A DNA stretch of 64,000 nt from Pyrrhosoma nymphula (taxonomy: Eukaryota > Arthropoda > Insecta > Odonata > Coenagrionidae): the NCBI GenBank assembly GCA_963573305.1, contig OY754338.1, forward strand, positions 15,126,192 to 15,190,191, given 5' to 3'. Of this stretch, positions 44,546 through 56,085 are shown in pieces. Position 1 is the first letter of the stretch. Every line of letters begins with the position of its first letter. Made by a program: the position numbers and the translations under genes. The notes under the pieces are model-generated. The model was not told the origin of the DNA. It worked only from the letters and a program-made list of their open reading frames with translations, and searched no databases.

Positions 44546-45274
44546 TAGGGCAATAAGATGTTAATATTTTGTTGCCATACCAGAGGGGAGATATCTTTTT
44601 TTATTCACAACGAGGCCCAAATTCGATGCATTTTTAATGATCTCATTCAAATGGATCTCACTCAAAACACATTGAAGCAACGGCGAAGGCCAATGGTTGT
44701 AATTCGTGACCGTACTCACTCTCTTGGCGTCTATTATTGCGGTAGTGCTATTACGGAAATAGACTTCGTGTTCCGGAAAGCGAAGTGGGCATGTGTTTGC
44801 GTTATTTCGGAAGTGGTCATTATTGAAAGCGGAAATTCCCCACTTGTGTCGTCGGTCAAATCAATTTCTCTCAATATTTTCAACTTCAAAAGTACTTTCA
44901 CCTGATTGGTGAAGCTTCGATGAGTCCACATAGTGACGCAGTACACATTTGCGACGCAAGATCTCGATTGTAAATATTCCAGTTACAAGTTACATCCAGT
45001 GATAAGATACATTTATGCTCGCACATTTATTAAAACACCTTGAAGAAAATATATTAAGTTACTTATACCTCATTCGGTTACATGTATATGTATTCAGTTA
45101 CACCCAATGAAGTTGAAGTCCCAACAGATAAGCAACGATCAATTGCTTAAATTTATTCTTATGTATCTTTCAGAAAATCGAGCAGGTTCTGTTATTTTCA
45201 CCCTTGATAACGATCTCAAGAAAACAACGCCATAAGCAGCTGTGCGATTTTAAGGTTTCACTCTTCCTGATCAG
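44546..45274. other. No recognisable gene
   Basis: Overlapping frames at 44558-44905 (+) and 44734-44946 (-) have no family signal. Confidence 0.3.
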
Positions 45275-45814
45275 TTTCCGTCCAAGAGTCTGACACTCAC
45301 ATTACTCCAATGGTTATACATTTCACCCAGAGCACTCTAGCGGTCAGGCGCTAACTATTAGCTCAACAGGTATAATCTTTAATTGAATATCTTGCAGATT
45401 AAAGTGGGAACTTACTTATTTATTTCTCACGGGAAACTTAAAAAGGTAATTGTATAATCATTTCTGCATCCTGAAAAATTCTGGAACCAGATTTGCAGCG
45501 ATAATAATGCCGTCCAGTCCTTCTCTTGGCGTTTTCGCAGTGTACTTTCTCGGCCATCTTCGTTGTTTACTTACGGTTGCGATGGCGATGTCTCGTGTGG
45601 TCCCAGGCGTATTTTAAATGTACGCCGATAAACGTCTTACAACAAAGGGAATAATTACTGCATTTTTTCACAAAAAAATAAAAGATTTATGGCAAAAACA
45701 TACAATCTTTATCTTTTTCACACATACGTATTTTTCCATTTGCGCCTGAAGCAATTGGCGCTAGTAGTAATCCAGACGAGATATCGCAATTCCGTCAGAC
45801 CCTTTGGTTCCGTC
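45275..45814 (-). mobile_element. hAT-type MITE, copy 2
   Basis: The element is 45283-45806 (524 bp), with termini CAAGAGTCTGAC and GTCAGACCCTTTG and flanks TTTCCGTC and GTTCCGTC (7 of 8 matching). It aligns along its length with 28584-29102, sharing CACTCTAGCGGTCAGGCGC, CCGTCCAGTCCTTCT, TACTTTCTCGGCCATCTT and GTCTCGTGTGGTCCCAGGCG. Its termini are slightly worn, so it is probably older than copy 1. Confidence 0.92.
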
Positions 45815-46174
45815 TTTGCCTACAGACAAAATAAAACGCGAAACGGCGCGTTGCTTGGTTACCGGTCGACCGGTAAACATCGGTCGTGTTTCATCAGAGC
45901 ATAGACGTATAAGAATTTTTCTTTTGGCCTAAGGTCATATTGAGCAGCCAACGATTCTTCTTGGGACAAATACAGTGAGACCTCAATTTTACGTTATTAA
46001 GATTTACATCCATTTATCACGAACATTCATGTTGGCCTGGTCAATATCCATTTCAATATCTTGGAGGAAATATTTAATTATGCCACATTCGGTTACACGT
46101 TGTATATTCAGTTTCTCATACCCAATAAAATTGATGTCCCAGGGATCGGCCTACTGGCCGCTAACTCATACGTG

Positions 46175-46709
46175 TTAAGGTTGCTGGAGCTGTAATCTTG
46201 AGTCGTTGAAGGCACATTCTAATAACTTTTCAAGTAAGTTGATAAAAATATTCTTGGAGCACTTTTCACTCAAGTACACCTGTTTATATATTGTAAATCA
46301 CCATACATGCAGTAATGTATATGATGCAAAGTTATATTTCAAATTTTCGCCTCAAAGCATTGTTTTGACTTGGATTTTCGGCGCGAAACTCGAATTTTAC
46401 GAGAAAATCTTATCTAAATACGCTTTTCTTAGTGGGCATGATACCTTGATTTTCTTAGCAGCTATTATAATAATATGAAACGTATTATTTCGCATTTAGG
46501 AGAAAATCTGTACATAAGCAATCGAATTATTTCAAAATATATGCCGTGTACCATAAAAGTACTTGTTAAAATATCATTGAATTGCCAGGAAACCAAATCG
46601 GTAGCATTCAGTTCTTTTCACTTTTATCGATAGATATTACTAATAAGGGCACGTATGCAAAGTTACTCGCAAATCTGTACATAAACAAAAATCGCTCCAG
46701 CCATCTTAA
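46175..46709 (+). mobile_element. MITE family C, copy 2
   Basis: 535 bp with TTAA at both ends and termini TTAAGGTTGCTGGAGC and GCTCCAGCCATCTTAA. Aligns end to end with 11446-11986. The 90-aa frame at 46206-46478 lies inside it. Confidence 0.9.
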
Positions 46710-47104
46710 TGTAACTTCCAGAAAATCTACCGAACTGTTTGTTGCTTCTTGTTATCGGAGCATATTACGGAGGCCTAGTTACAGACAGCAATGATTTACA
46801 CAGCATGCATGAAATAAGAGGTCAAATGTGTTCAAAAAGTGCTGAAATTCACTTATCTATACACACATATATAAATGAAACACTGCGTTTGGGTAGTGTG
46901 TTCGGATTTTCGAAATGTTTTAGCCACTTCCAGGTGTCGGGCACCCCATCAACTTTGCTCAAATTAATCGTCTTGGTGAGCTGATTTCAGAATATATGCC
47001 AAGCGTATGTTTTATATCAAATATGGTGAAATATGTTCATTTATTTATGTATTCCACTATTAATGTTTTACGGTGACTCCAATAAGAAAAACACGTAAAT
47101 CTGA
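46710..47104. other. No recognisable gene
   Basis: Short frames only. Confidence 0.35.
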
Positions 47105-47395
47105 TGTTTGGTTTCATACAGACCTTTTTTCATTTGCAAAATTTAACTAAAAATAAAAGATGTACGAAATCGGGAGAGGTACCAAAATCAAGAAAATTGA
47201 TTAGAGATTCTTATTTATATAACCGAATATTATTTTACAACCGAAATTGTGAAAAAATTAATAGAATGTATCGATATTTAGCAGACATTTTGCGTTTTTT
47301 AGTCAAAGTCCCTTTAACTACCATGCTAATTGTTAAAGCCGAGATTCTGTGTATATTTATATTCACTCTGAACCAATTAAGGAATAAATGAATGG
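47105..47395 (+). repeat. Dispersed repeat family D, copy 3
   Basis: Aligns in reverse complement with 39165-39475 and more weakly with 31697-31970. Blocks: CAGACCTTTTTTCATTTGCA, GTACGAAATCGGGAG, ATTGATTAGAGATTCTTATT, GCCGAGATTCTGTGTATATT and ACCAATTAAGGAATAAA. The 95-aa frame at 47104-47391 spans it exactly and is not conserved as a frame in the other copies. Confidence 0.75.
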
Positions 47396-48101
47396 CTTCA
47401 CGTACTAACTACTGATAGTAGGTAATTAAAATTAACGGTTGGTAAAACTGATGGTATCAGGCCTGACTTCGTGGAAATGATGGATATCCAAGATGAGGAC
47501 ATTATACGAGAAGTTAATGTGATTTACATAACTTTTCCTTAAAAGTTGTGAAAATCACAAAGTTGGTTTTTTCTCATCATGGTTAACTGGTGGTAATTGA
47601 AAGGGTTTTTATAGTCTTATGCACCAATTTTAATTTTTTCTTCCCTTTGAATTATCAACGGGCAACCATCTCCTAGTAGATAGTAAATAAAGCCTATTCT
47701 CAAGCATACCCTACGCCATGATAGCGATTCCCCTACTCCCCAATTCTTCGAAGAGCCTCGACACCGTTGCAGACGCGAATTACTACAGTACAGAATCGTC
47801 GGGAGCAGAATGACGTCATAGTAAGCCTACGCTTAAGTTTAACGTGGCTCCAAGTCGTAGACAAAGTAGAAAATCACCTTCCTAGTTTCAGGCGTTTTCT
47901 GCAATTAACATAACACCGCCCACTGCCGTCCTATTTGTGAAACGTAGGGAGGGAAAAGCACTTATGACGTGAACTTGAGGCCCTACTGGATTGGATTAAG
48001 CCACGCAATCGATTCGCCCCTAGTTCGTCTAAAGATAGTAGTTACCCTTCTCCAACAGGTGTGCGGAAAAGAGCATTGCGACAAATGGAGGCAAACAAAT
48101 A
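47396..48101. other. No recognisable gene
   Basis: Nothing recognised. The 61-aa frames on both strands at 47969-48168 overlap the retrotransposon tail that follows. Confidence 0.35.
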
Positions 48102-48402
48102 GATCTACGTCTACATGTACAAAATACACTGCAATCCACCGCAAGGGTGAGTAGTCACCAACATGCATATTACACTATACCCTACAGTTAGTGTAACTAC
48201 GACTATCGATTGGCGATATCGATTACGACTACGAATATCGATAGAAAATATCGATTATCGATCGTAAATATCGATTAGCGATTGAAAATATCGATTAACG
48301 ATCGAAAATATCGATTATCGATCGATGCATTAGCATAAACCGCTAATAATTGTCACGAGGCGAAGCCTCAAAAGCATGCACTACACTATAGATATGCTAT
48401 CA
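48102..48402 (-). mobile_element. Orphan non-LTR retrotransposon 3' tail, minus strand
   Basis: Read on the minus strand this matches the 3' UTR at about 13960-14145: ATAGTGTAGTGCATGC, GAGGCTTCGCCTCGTGACAA, TTAGCGGTTTATGCTAATGC, TAGTGTAATATGCATGTTGG, GTGACTACTCACC and the tail GTAGACGTAGATCT. A TATCGATT tandem array sits between the TGCATCGAT and the TAGTCGTAGT blocks. No coding part is attached. Confidence 0.75.
48233..48328. repeat. 20-bp TATCGATT tandem array
   Basis: About four and a half units of AATATCGATTANCGATCGNA with a 20-base period. Units differ at one to three positions. It lies inside the retrotransposon tail, at a point where sister copies have only a short TGCATCAATAGTCG stretch. 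Confidence 0.9.
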
Positions 48403-49518
48403 ATGTTAGAGGGATCGTTAGTATTTATGAATTTTGCAACTACATAAATGGACAGAAATTTACGAGTTATGCTGAAAATAGGTGATGGGTGAATAGATGG
48501 GTATTTATAGGTGGATAGATAGGTATAAAAATGGGTTAATAGATTGGTATTTAGTGCACATTCAATCATGCATATCCGATAGAAGTAGCATTACAATGTG
48601 AGCTTACTAAGGAATTCCTGAATGAGATTATAAACCATCATAAGATTAAAAGAAAAAAATAAATAGTAGCAAGTGTAACGTTACCATAAAGTAAAACAAA
48701 CCTACGATGTACTACGTTTGAGTTAAATACGATTATATGCCTCAGCATGAAAAAAAAACTAATTCAATTAATTTTAAAATTATCCATATTGAAAGACAAA
48801 TCAACATTAGGAAAAACTTCTAGCTCTTAGCTGATAAAAAATACAAAATTTAAAAGTTTCCTAAGAGTGCGAAGAAATGCTGTTAGCCTTTTAAAAACTC
48901 GTGATAATTCATTATAAGATATTGAGCCAACAAATTCAATGCATCTTCTGAAAATGGAACCTTCCTGAATTAATGAATCCTTCAGCTAAGGGATGTTAAA
49001 ATGCTTAAATGGAAAGTTAAGGAATCAATCCTTCAGCAAACTATATTCTTCTATGGCCATCCCCGATAAATTTCTCAGGGCCCCTGATTGGGACCCAAAA
49101 TGGGCCCCTAGATTTTACTCCCACAAGAAAAGCAATGGAATCTGTGATAATATTTTTCTTTTTGATTATTAATTACTTGCAATCATGATATATAAGAGTG
49201 AACTTTTCACTATCGGATGGCTGAAAGAACAAGGTATTTGATTCTTGCATACGATTATGTTTTTTACGTTTCGTTATTGCTTAAAAATTAGGTTTCAAAT
49301 TCCAAAATTATTAATTTTTCTCCCATTTCAACACTAGCACAGTTCCTTGGCAAACTAATTAATGGCTGTGAACGGAAAATTATCACTCGGGCCTTTAATG
49401 GCTTACATTATATTGATTATAAATGAAACAAAGCAAATTTTAGTGAGAATTCAGTTTGGGTATATTTTACTCCAATTTCTCTATGTGCGTTTAAAGGCTT
49501 TTACATAGTATCTGCTGA
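48403..49518. other. No recognisable gene
   Basis: A degenerate GGTATTTATAG/GGTGGATAGAT low-complexity stretch at 48480-48555; otherwise nothing recognised. Confidence 0.35.
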
Positions 49519-50086
49519 TTTAGGTAGTTTGAGAGCGAAATTTCACTTCACCAAGAATTTGATGAATTTGGCCTCATTTTAAAGAAAAAACTCTCATCTT
49601 TCCAACTATAACAAAATATCAACCCCTTGCCGAACTACTTTTCGAGCAATTTGCCTGAAAATATAAGCTGATTTACATGGGATAGATTATGGCTGAGCGC
49701 TCCAGAGGGAGGATATTGAAGTAAATAGGAATTTATAACACCTAGATTTAGTCAAAAACCTAACGGTGTATATATTGCATATTAGCTCAGCGATTTATAA
49801 AAAAATAATCCATTACTAACCACAGTAACTTTTACAGAATCGCAAAAAAAACCTGCTGTTTTGGAGGGTTTTCAACCGTATGGCGTGAAAAAATGAGTCA
49901 AGTTAGAGACTTTATGTAGCTTTATTTATTTAATCACTGAGAATTTTAGTCATACATAACTATATCTTTGCGCCATTAATATTACATAATTTATTTCGTA
50001 CTTCTCACAGACGCTGAAATTAAAGAAAAAAATTTGAATATGGTCTCTACTATGACTAGGGATCTATCTCGCTCAAACCATCTTAA
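49519..50086 (+). mobile_element. MITE family A, copy 6
   Basis: About 568 bp. The left end has decayed to TTTAGGTAGTTTGAGAGCGA; the right end is CTCAAACCATCTTAA. All internal blocks are present. Confidence 0.9.
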
Positions 50087-50190
50087 AGACTCCAATACGT
50101 ATTTTTAGTTTTGTTGAACTTGAGTAGCATGTGGGAAAATTCTTGTTCCAGGAAAATCGGATTTCACGCATTTTAATATTTTTTTTCTGC

Positions 50191-50262
50191 CGTCACTTGG
50201 TCTCGAATCTTAGACCCTCGGATTGGGAGTCCAACGCACTAGCTCTGAGCCCACTTTGGGTC
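50191..50262 (-). mobile_element. tRNA-like sequence (SINE head or tRNA pseudogene)
   Basis: On the minus strand: GCTAGTGCGTTGGACTCCCA, ATCCGAGGGTC, then GATTCGAGACC. This is the D-arm/anticodon-arm/T-arm order of a tRNA with a GTTGGACTCCCAATCCGAG-type anticodon region often seen in SINE heads. The T loop is imperfect, so a working tRNA is unlikely. Confidence 0.45.
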
Positions 50263-51094
50263 CTTTCTAGTTTAGTATATTGAGAGATGTTTAGGCGAAG
50301 AAAGAAGCGAAGTGCTTAACGCTATTTATGTCACTAAGTCCACTTCATGGCTTTCGTAACCGCTTGATATTTTAATTTCAAATGATTCATTCGCCAAACC
50401 TTCATTATGGCGGGAGAATATAACCGCACCTTACTGCCTTCTTATCTTACTATAGATTCTTGTCTCGTGAGAAGCAGAAAGTCTCATCGCACGGCACAAG
50501 AAGGATCTTTTATTTTTATTTGTATAGGCCGCTATCCGCTTATCTCGAAGGAGCTGGGCTGGCTGGCTTGCGTGACAGGATACCACTATCGCCTTCTTTT
50601 ATTTTTTCAAGGGTTCTCTCTCTGTGCATAAAAAGGGCTTTTAGGCATCGGATACCCTTTCTCACCTCAGCGAGAAGAATCGATTTGGACGGAGGAAGGA
50701 AAAATGAGGGTCTTTATCGACAGGTGGTTTCTTTAGATGTATCCAGCGTAAACAAGTTTTTGGTTCGGTTATTTGGGGCGTTGTTCTTTATAGGTTAGTG
50801 CTGAAATGTCTTTTCTATCGGTCAGTAGGTGTCTTCCATTATGTAGTTCAATTACTTTAAGGACGTCTTATATGACACTCATTTATCTGTTCTGGAAGTA
50901 GGACTCAATTCAGCATTCTCAAAATGGGACTCTGGTGAGTGTCGAGTGAACTGTTTCATACGACTCTTCGTTTCGATAAATCTACGGCACATGCGCAGAA
51001 AATATTGTGATTGTTTACATGTCCATACATGCATAATTGAAGTATCTTGTTTTATATACAAAAGCCCAATACTCTTTCATACTCTTCGTTTATA
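50263..51094. other. No recognisable gene
   Basis: Frames at 50407-50631 and 50460-50798 overlap in different frames and show no domain. Confidence 0.35.
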
Positions 51095-51214
51095 TTATAC
51101 ACCAAAGAGGGTGAAATTCGTCATGAAAAAAATCTTTTTGACTTGACCGGGATTCGAACCCGTGTCTCCCATTTGCCGGTCAGGTGAGTTAGCCAGTTAT
51201 ACCAAGCCAACTTA
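51095..51214 (-). mobile_element. tRNA-derived SINE, minus copy
   Basis: Minus strand: a tRNA-like head with an A box in GGTATAACTGGCTAACTCAC and a perfect B box GGTTCGAATCC, with acceptor halves TTGGCTT and AAGTCAA able to pair. A body follows with TTTTTTTCATGACGAATTTC and ACCC. The head and body are shared with 51828-51955. The acceptor and T stems are good enough that a genuine tRNA cannot be excluded, but the shared non-tRNA body argues for a SINE. The anticodon loop looks like GGC (alanine-like), with low confidence. Confidence 0.7.
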
Positions 51215-51261
51215 ATTAATGGCGAATTTCAGCGGGGGTTTATACGATAAACAATCTTAAA

Positions 51262-51826
51262 TTAAGGAGGTTCCGCCGCGACTGTGTGAGTCAAAACAAA
51301 TACTAAATTCCACATTTTTTATATTTTGTCAAAAAAATGCTGCTTTCACTATTGAAATGCGTTACCTACAGAAACCCAAAGTTAAGGATTAAAAAATGCA
51401 GATTATTCCACGAATGTATTTTAAATGAGCACTTTTTTCCAGCCATAGGAGCCGACTGCAGCGCCATTGCCTGCGAATTACCGCATTTTGACTTCAATCA
51501 CGGCATTAATTCTTCAATAACTAGAAAAATAAAGTGGTAAGATGCCTGCATTTTATTTTTATTCAACTTCTCTGGATAATTTCCTTCATATAAATAGTTT
51601 TCCGCGAAAATGGCATTTATATTTTATGGAATAATACTATTTTTTCCGTGTTTCTCTCATTCCCCCATTGAACACCCATTTGTAATTTCAAGTTCAATTA
51701 TAGAATAAAATAGCGTGGAAAGGTATTATTTTGTTGTTTATATCAGATAGAGGACACGTTTTTTAACAAGTAGACAGAATATGAATAAAATGACATTTAA
51801 GTCATTTTACGGTGGAACTACCTTAA
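51262..51826 (+). mobile_element. MITE family B, copy 2
   Basis: 565 bp bounded by TTAA on both sides. Left end TTAAGGAGGTTCCGCCGCG, right end ACGGTGGAACTACCTTAA. Full-length reverse-complement match to 10686-11258. It lies between two oppositely oriented SINE copies. Confidence 0.92.
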
Positions 51827-51827
51827 G

Positions 51828-51955
51828 ATGGCTTGTTGGTGTAATTGGCTAACACACCTGCCCGGCGATTAGGAGATCCGGGTTCGAATCCCGGTCAAGT
51901 AAAATGATTTTTTAACATGGCGAATTTCACCCGATTCGGTGTACGTCTTCGGACC
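51828..51955 (+). mobile_element. tRNA-derived SINE, plus copy
   Basis: Begins two bases after the TTAA of MITE B. The head has an A box TGGTGTAATTGG and a B box GGTTCGAATCC. The body TTTTTTAACATGGCGAATTT, then CACCCGATTCGGTGTACG, matches the minus copy at 51095-51214. A third scrap of body, ATGGCGAATTTCAGCGGGG, lies at 51221-51239. Confidence 0.7.
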
Positions 51956-52685
51956 CGTGCGCGTGACTGCGTAGGTACCACATCATTTGTGCAATCTCGA
52001 TTATAAGAAAACACTTCGGTTAATTTCTTACGGTTCTGAAAATTTGATGCGGAAAACGAAATGAGACCTATTGTCTCAAATTTTCGATTTTTAAGTTGCT
52101 ATTATTTTCTTAAAAAGTGATGAATTCTGAACAATTTGATACCAAAACCACATTCAGCACTAATAAAATAAGGAAGTTATACCTACGTGAAAATTAGGGA
52201 TGTAAAAAGGAATATTTTTTATGAAAATGCTGTAAAAAAAATTTGAAATGCTAAAACTTTTTTATTTTACATATCTAAGAAAAGCATTATGCATTGAAAA
52301 AAATCTTTAGAATGCCTTTTTTATGGCTTAAAAAACAAAAAAAAATTCATCGCGAAATATTTAAACGGTGTGACACAATAAATGAAAAATAACGAAAATC
52401 GATATTTTTGACCCTGACAACTTGATCCGTCTCTCCTTAAAATTATACTCTTGCCAACAAGAGATCTCTTTTCGGTTTTCACATAAAAAATATTGTCATC
52501 TGAGGCAGACTTCGTGATCGTTATCGCTGATGGAGAATGTTTGGATTCACCTCATGGTTATTGCTGGAATAATTTAAAGCATTCACGTGGCAATAAACCT
52601 AGGTGTATGTTGAATCAATCTAATGAGGATTTAAATTTAAACCAACTTTTGGAGCAGAAAGAATTAAAAAAATGATAATTAGTGA
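51956..52685. other. No recognisable gene
   Basis: AT-rich, nothing recognised. Confidence 0.35.
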
Positions 52686-53220
52686 TTAAGGTGGTTTGAG
52701 CGAGATAGTTCCCTAGTCATAGTGGAGACCATATTAAAATTTTATTTTTTTTTATTTTAGCGTCTGTAAGAAGTATGAAGTAAATAATTTAATATTAATG
52801 GCGCAAATATATAGTTATATATGCCCAAAAATCTAACTTGACTCATTTTTCCCCGTCGTACGGCTGAAAACCCTTCAAAACAGCAGGGTTTTTTTGCGAT
52901 TCCGTAAAAGTTACTGTGGTGAGTAATAGATTATGTTTTATAAATAGTTGAGAAAATATCCAATCTACTCAGCGTTAGTTTTATGACGAAATCTAGGTAT
53001 TATAAATTCCTAATATTTTCAATATTCTCCCTCTGGAGTGCACAGCCATAATCTATCCCATGTACAACAGCTTATATTAATTAGGTAAATTGCTCGAAAA
53101 GTAGTTCGGCAAGGGGTTGATATTTTGATATCATTGGAAAGATGAGAGTTTGTTTCTTTGAAATGAGGTAAAATTCATCAAATTCTAGGTGAAGTGATTT
53201 TTCGCTCTAACTACCTTTAA
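52686..53220 (-). mobile_element. MITE family A, copy 7
   Basis: 535 bp with TTAA at both ends. Left TTAAGGTGGTTTGAGCGAG, right CGCTCTAACTACCTTTAA. Slightly shorter than others: it lacks the CAGTAATTAAATAAATAAAG block near 52835. Confidence 0.92.
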
Positions 53221-54696
53221 GAAATCAAATTTACAACGCACAGAGGATTATTTGATAAAATTATGTTTTTAGCGTGAAAATATTACAATTAGCGTAAATG
53301 AAAAATTCAGTCCAACTTGAGTCCCCGAAATCCAAAAAGCTCTTTTAAGTTTACATCCCATTTCTTTAACTTTACGTATTTCACGTACCTTAAACAAAAT
53401 TCCAGTAGTCAAAACGGTGTGCTCATAAGGACACCAGAATTTTGGTGTTGAGTTGCACCATCCTAAACTTCCAATGGAATTCACGATACAAGACACATAA
53501 CACTTCTTCATGGTTGGCTATTCAGTACTTTCTCTGCGATATCCCAATTAGCAGCAATTGGCAGTGAACGAATCACAATATGTTCACTGCGGCCACAAGC
53601 AATTATTAAAAAAAAAACACTTTAAAACTATTCAAAGATCTAAAGCACAGAAAAAAACGAAATAAGGGGAACATATTTAATCTGTCACTTTCGCCCTCCG
53701 TCTCGACGCCAGTGCCACCTGGATGGTCCAAGGCGAAACGCCGAGTGACTGAGAGCCGAAAGGAAGGAACACCAGACAGACTAGGAGCGAAAAAAAAACC
53801 AAAATAGTGACGAATATTCAATGACGTCACTATATATTATTCCCCGTTTACCCGGAACCTTGTTTATCTTCTCGATTGGGAGGGCCATTATGCCTATATC
53901 TATCTTGGACTTTCGACCAGCTTTTTATCAATGGCCGGCATAATCGGGATAATACTAAACCTTTTTGTTATCGCTCCCAGACCCGCCCGATATTAATAAT
54001 TCCGGTGGAGGCAGTCAAATGTAAACGACGTCGGACATTTAAAAAATATATTAAAAAATATCCGATTTCTATCCTCGGTCAATCCATTTCAAAGAGAACG
54101 GTTAATTGTTGCTTTCATGGAAACACGATTTATATCAACATGCCCTGCCTTGATTGCTACAAATATGTAAGGTAACAGCGTCTTAAGTATCCTTGGTTTC
54201 TAAGTTTGGGGTGAAAGTCAGTTGCCATTTTTTAAGTTTTTTTGTGAAGTAACTTAATTGCTTAGTTACGAGTTTAAAAAAATCAATTACTGTTTAACGA
54301 CGCAATCGTAAATTGTTAATAAACTCTGAAAAACTTGGGGAAGGCTGAGGAAAAACTAGTGAAATTATATCGAGGTATGAGCGGATAGACAGTGCGGTGT
54401 GGCAGGGAGACAATGAATTCTACATAGCGGCTTGCTACTTTTAGGTGTTTGGGGCTTGTAAGCATGGGATGTTGGGACAACCAGGCATGACAACATGGAA
54501 TGGAATATTCAAAAGGAATTTGAAGAGGTAGTAGATTATTAAGTGAATTTTATTTTTACAAAATATGTCTCAAGGGTTTTACTCTGCTTTTTTAGTAATC
54601 ACTAATTACGGATGTGGAAAGAAGGTTTTTTTTTGTATCTTTCAGTTTGACAGTGCACCTATTTTATTTTGACGCTTCTCTTAGATCTGACCACAT
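53221..54696. other. No recognisable gene
   Basis: Frames at 53269-53511 (-), 53606-53830 (-) and 53876-54175 (+) have no family signal. The sequence at 53690-53900 is somewhat GC-richer. Confidence 0.35.
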
Positions 54697-55000
54697 ATCT
54701 GCTGCCTAGTTCTTACAGCACGCCGTGCATGTATTCAGCATAACGCTTCAATCTCTGTCCGTTTATGTAGTTGCAAAATACATATATATTAACGGTCCCT
54801 CTCCATTTTGATAATATCTGTAGTGTAGTAGTGCATGCTTGTGAGTCTTCCGTCTCGTGACAAGCATTAGCGATTTATGCTGATGCATAATTAGTCGTAG
54901 TCACACTAACTTTAATAGGGTATAGTGTAATGCATCTTGGTGACTACTCACCCCCTGCCACACACCCCTGAGGTGGCTTTCAGGGTATTTTGTAGACATT
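54697..55000 (+). mobile_element. Orphan non-LTR retrotransposon 3' tail
   Basis: Matches the 3' UTR at 13855-14140: CTGCCTAGTTCTTACAGCAC, GCCGTGCATGTATTCAGCAT, CTCGTGACAAGCATTAGCGA, TATAGTGTAATGCATCTTGG, CCCTGCCACACACCCCTGAG and the tail TTTTGTAGACA. No ORF is attached. Confidence 0.8.
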
Positions 55001-55249
55001 TTATACTCTTTAAAATAAAATAAATTTCGCAGTGGTAGAATAACGAGGTATTTTTGACAGCTGTAATGAATTCTCAGTTGCAGACTTAGGCATTATTACT
55101 TCAGCTTTTTTGAGCTGTTAATGTAGGGTTTTATGTTAGAAACACATGTACCGATAATGAAAAAAATCATAAAATATTGAAAAATATGTAATCGCATACA
55201 ACGCGAGAACAACCTTGTGCACATATTATAGTCAACAAAATATTACAAA
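55001..55249. other. Spacer
   Basis: AT-rich; nothing recognised. Confidence 0.35.
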
Positions 55250-56085
55250 TTATTATAATACATATATTATTATTATTTTCGACTTGTCACACTTTCTCAG
55301 CTGGTATTACACCAACTGGGAAATTTTCACCTATCCTAAAGGTGGATTAGGATTAGGCTCGGAAGTTCAGGAAGAGAATTCACCCTATCCTACTGTGTCC
55401 GAATTTTCTTGGCTTAGGAATCTCCTCACGATTTAGCAAGTTTGGAGTAGCACAGCTTTTTGCCCGAGGTTAGTGATTAGTTTTTTTATTCCCAGCTTCT
55501 CAGTTTGTTTTTTAAACATATGGGACATCACTCCCTCCGCAGAGATTACTATCGGGTGGATGCTGACATCATTTTTAATTTCCAGATATTTTTTATTTCG
55601 TCGGCTAAATTTCTGTATTTTGAGATTTTCTCTCTCTCGGTGGACCTTACGTTGTGGCTTAGTGGTACTGCTATATCGATTATATTAGCCTTTATTCTAA
55701 TTTATTGATTAATAGGATATCCGGTCTATTGTAACATATGGTTTTGTCAGTGAGTATCGGTCTTTCCCAGTACAAAACATGGGTTTTTGTTTCAATTACA
55801 GCAGGTGGCTGATACTTGTTGTATGGTGGGATATTTTTCTTTAAGAGCCCGTAAGTTAGTCCAAGGTGTTGGTGGATTATTTTTGCCAGTTGGTTATGTC
55901 TATTCAGGTAGACATTCTCTGCAAAAGCTGAGCATCCAGCCATTATGTGCTCAATTGACTCACCAATGCATCCACATTTTCTACATCTATCGGATATTTC
56001 TAATTTAAGAATATGTTTTTCATAGTTATGGGTGCGTATAACTCTGTCTTGAATAGCCATGATAGACATTATCCCGACAGTATAG
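55250..56085 (-). pseudogene. R2/R4/NeSL-type retrotransposon C-terminus (CCHC finger and RLE endonuclease)
   Basis: The minus-strand frame 56069-55692 encodes AIQDRVIRTHNYEKHIL, then CRKCGCIGESIEHIMAGC, a CCHC knuckle (C-x2-C-x8-H-x4-C), then YLNRHNQLAKIIHQ (the RHN motif) and NRPDILLIN. After a frameshift near 55695 it continues ANIIDIAVPLSHNVRSTERE, KYRNLADEIKNIW, HPIVISAEGVM and LGQKAVLLQTC. The RHN and PD-x(about 13)-D motifs are those of the restriction-like endonuclease that R2-group elements use to nick their target. A stop after LLQTC at about 55435 precedes IVRRFLSQEN, which is normally still coding. So one frameshift and one stop have silenced it. The RT and N-terminal fingers are absent (5' truncation near 56085). 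The 3' side ends in an (ATA)n-like stretch near 55255-55275. Confidence 0.85.

Noticed and set aside
47104..47391. 95-aa ORF as a gene
   Set aside because: It coincides with repeat family D and is not kept open in the other two copies.
48233..48328. Possible CRISPR-like array from the regular TATCGATT spacing
   Set aside because: Units are directly adjacent with a 20-base period and no unique spacers, and the context is eukaryotic transposon sequence. It is a minisatellite.
51095..51214. Functional tRNA gene on the minus strand
   Set aside because: The A and B boxes and acceptor pairing are good, but the anticodon stem pairs poorly and the non-tRNA body downstream is shared with 51828-51955, so a SINE is more likely.
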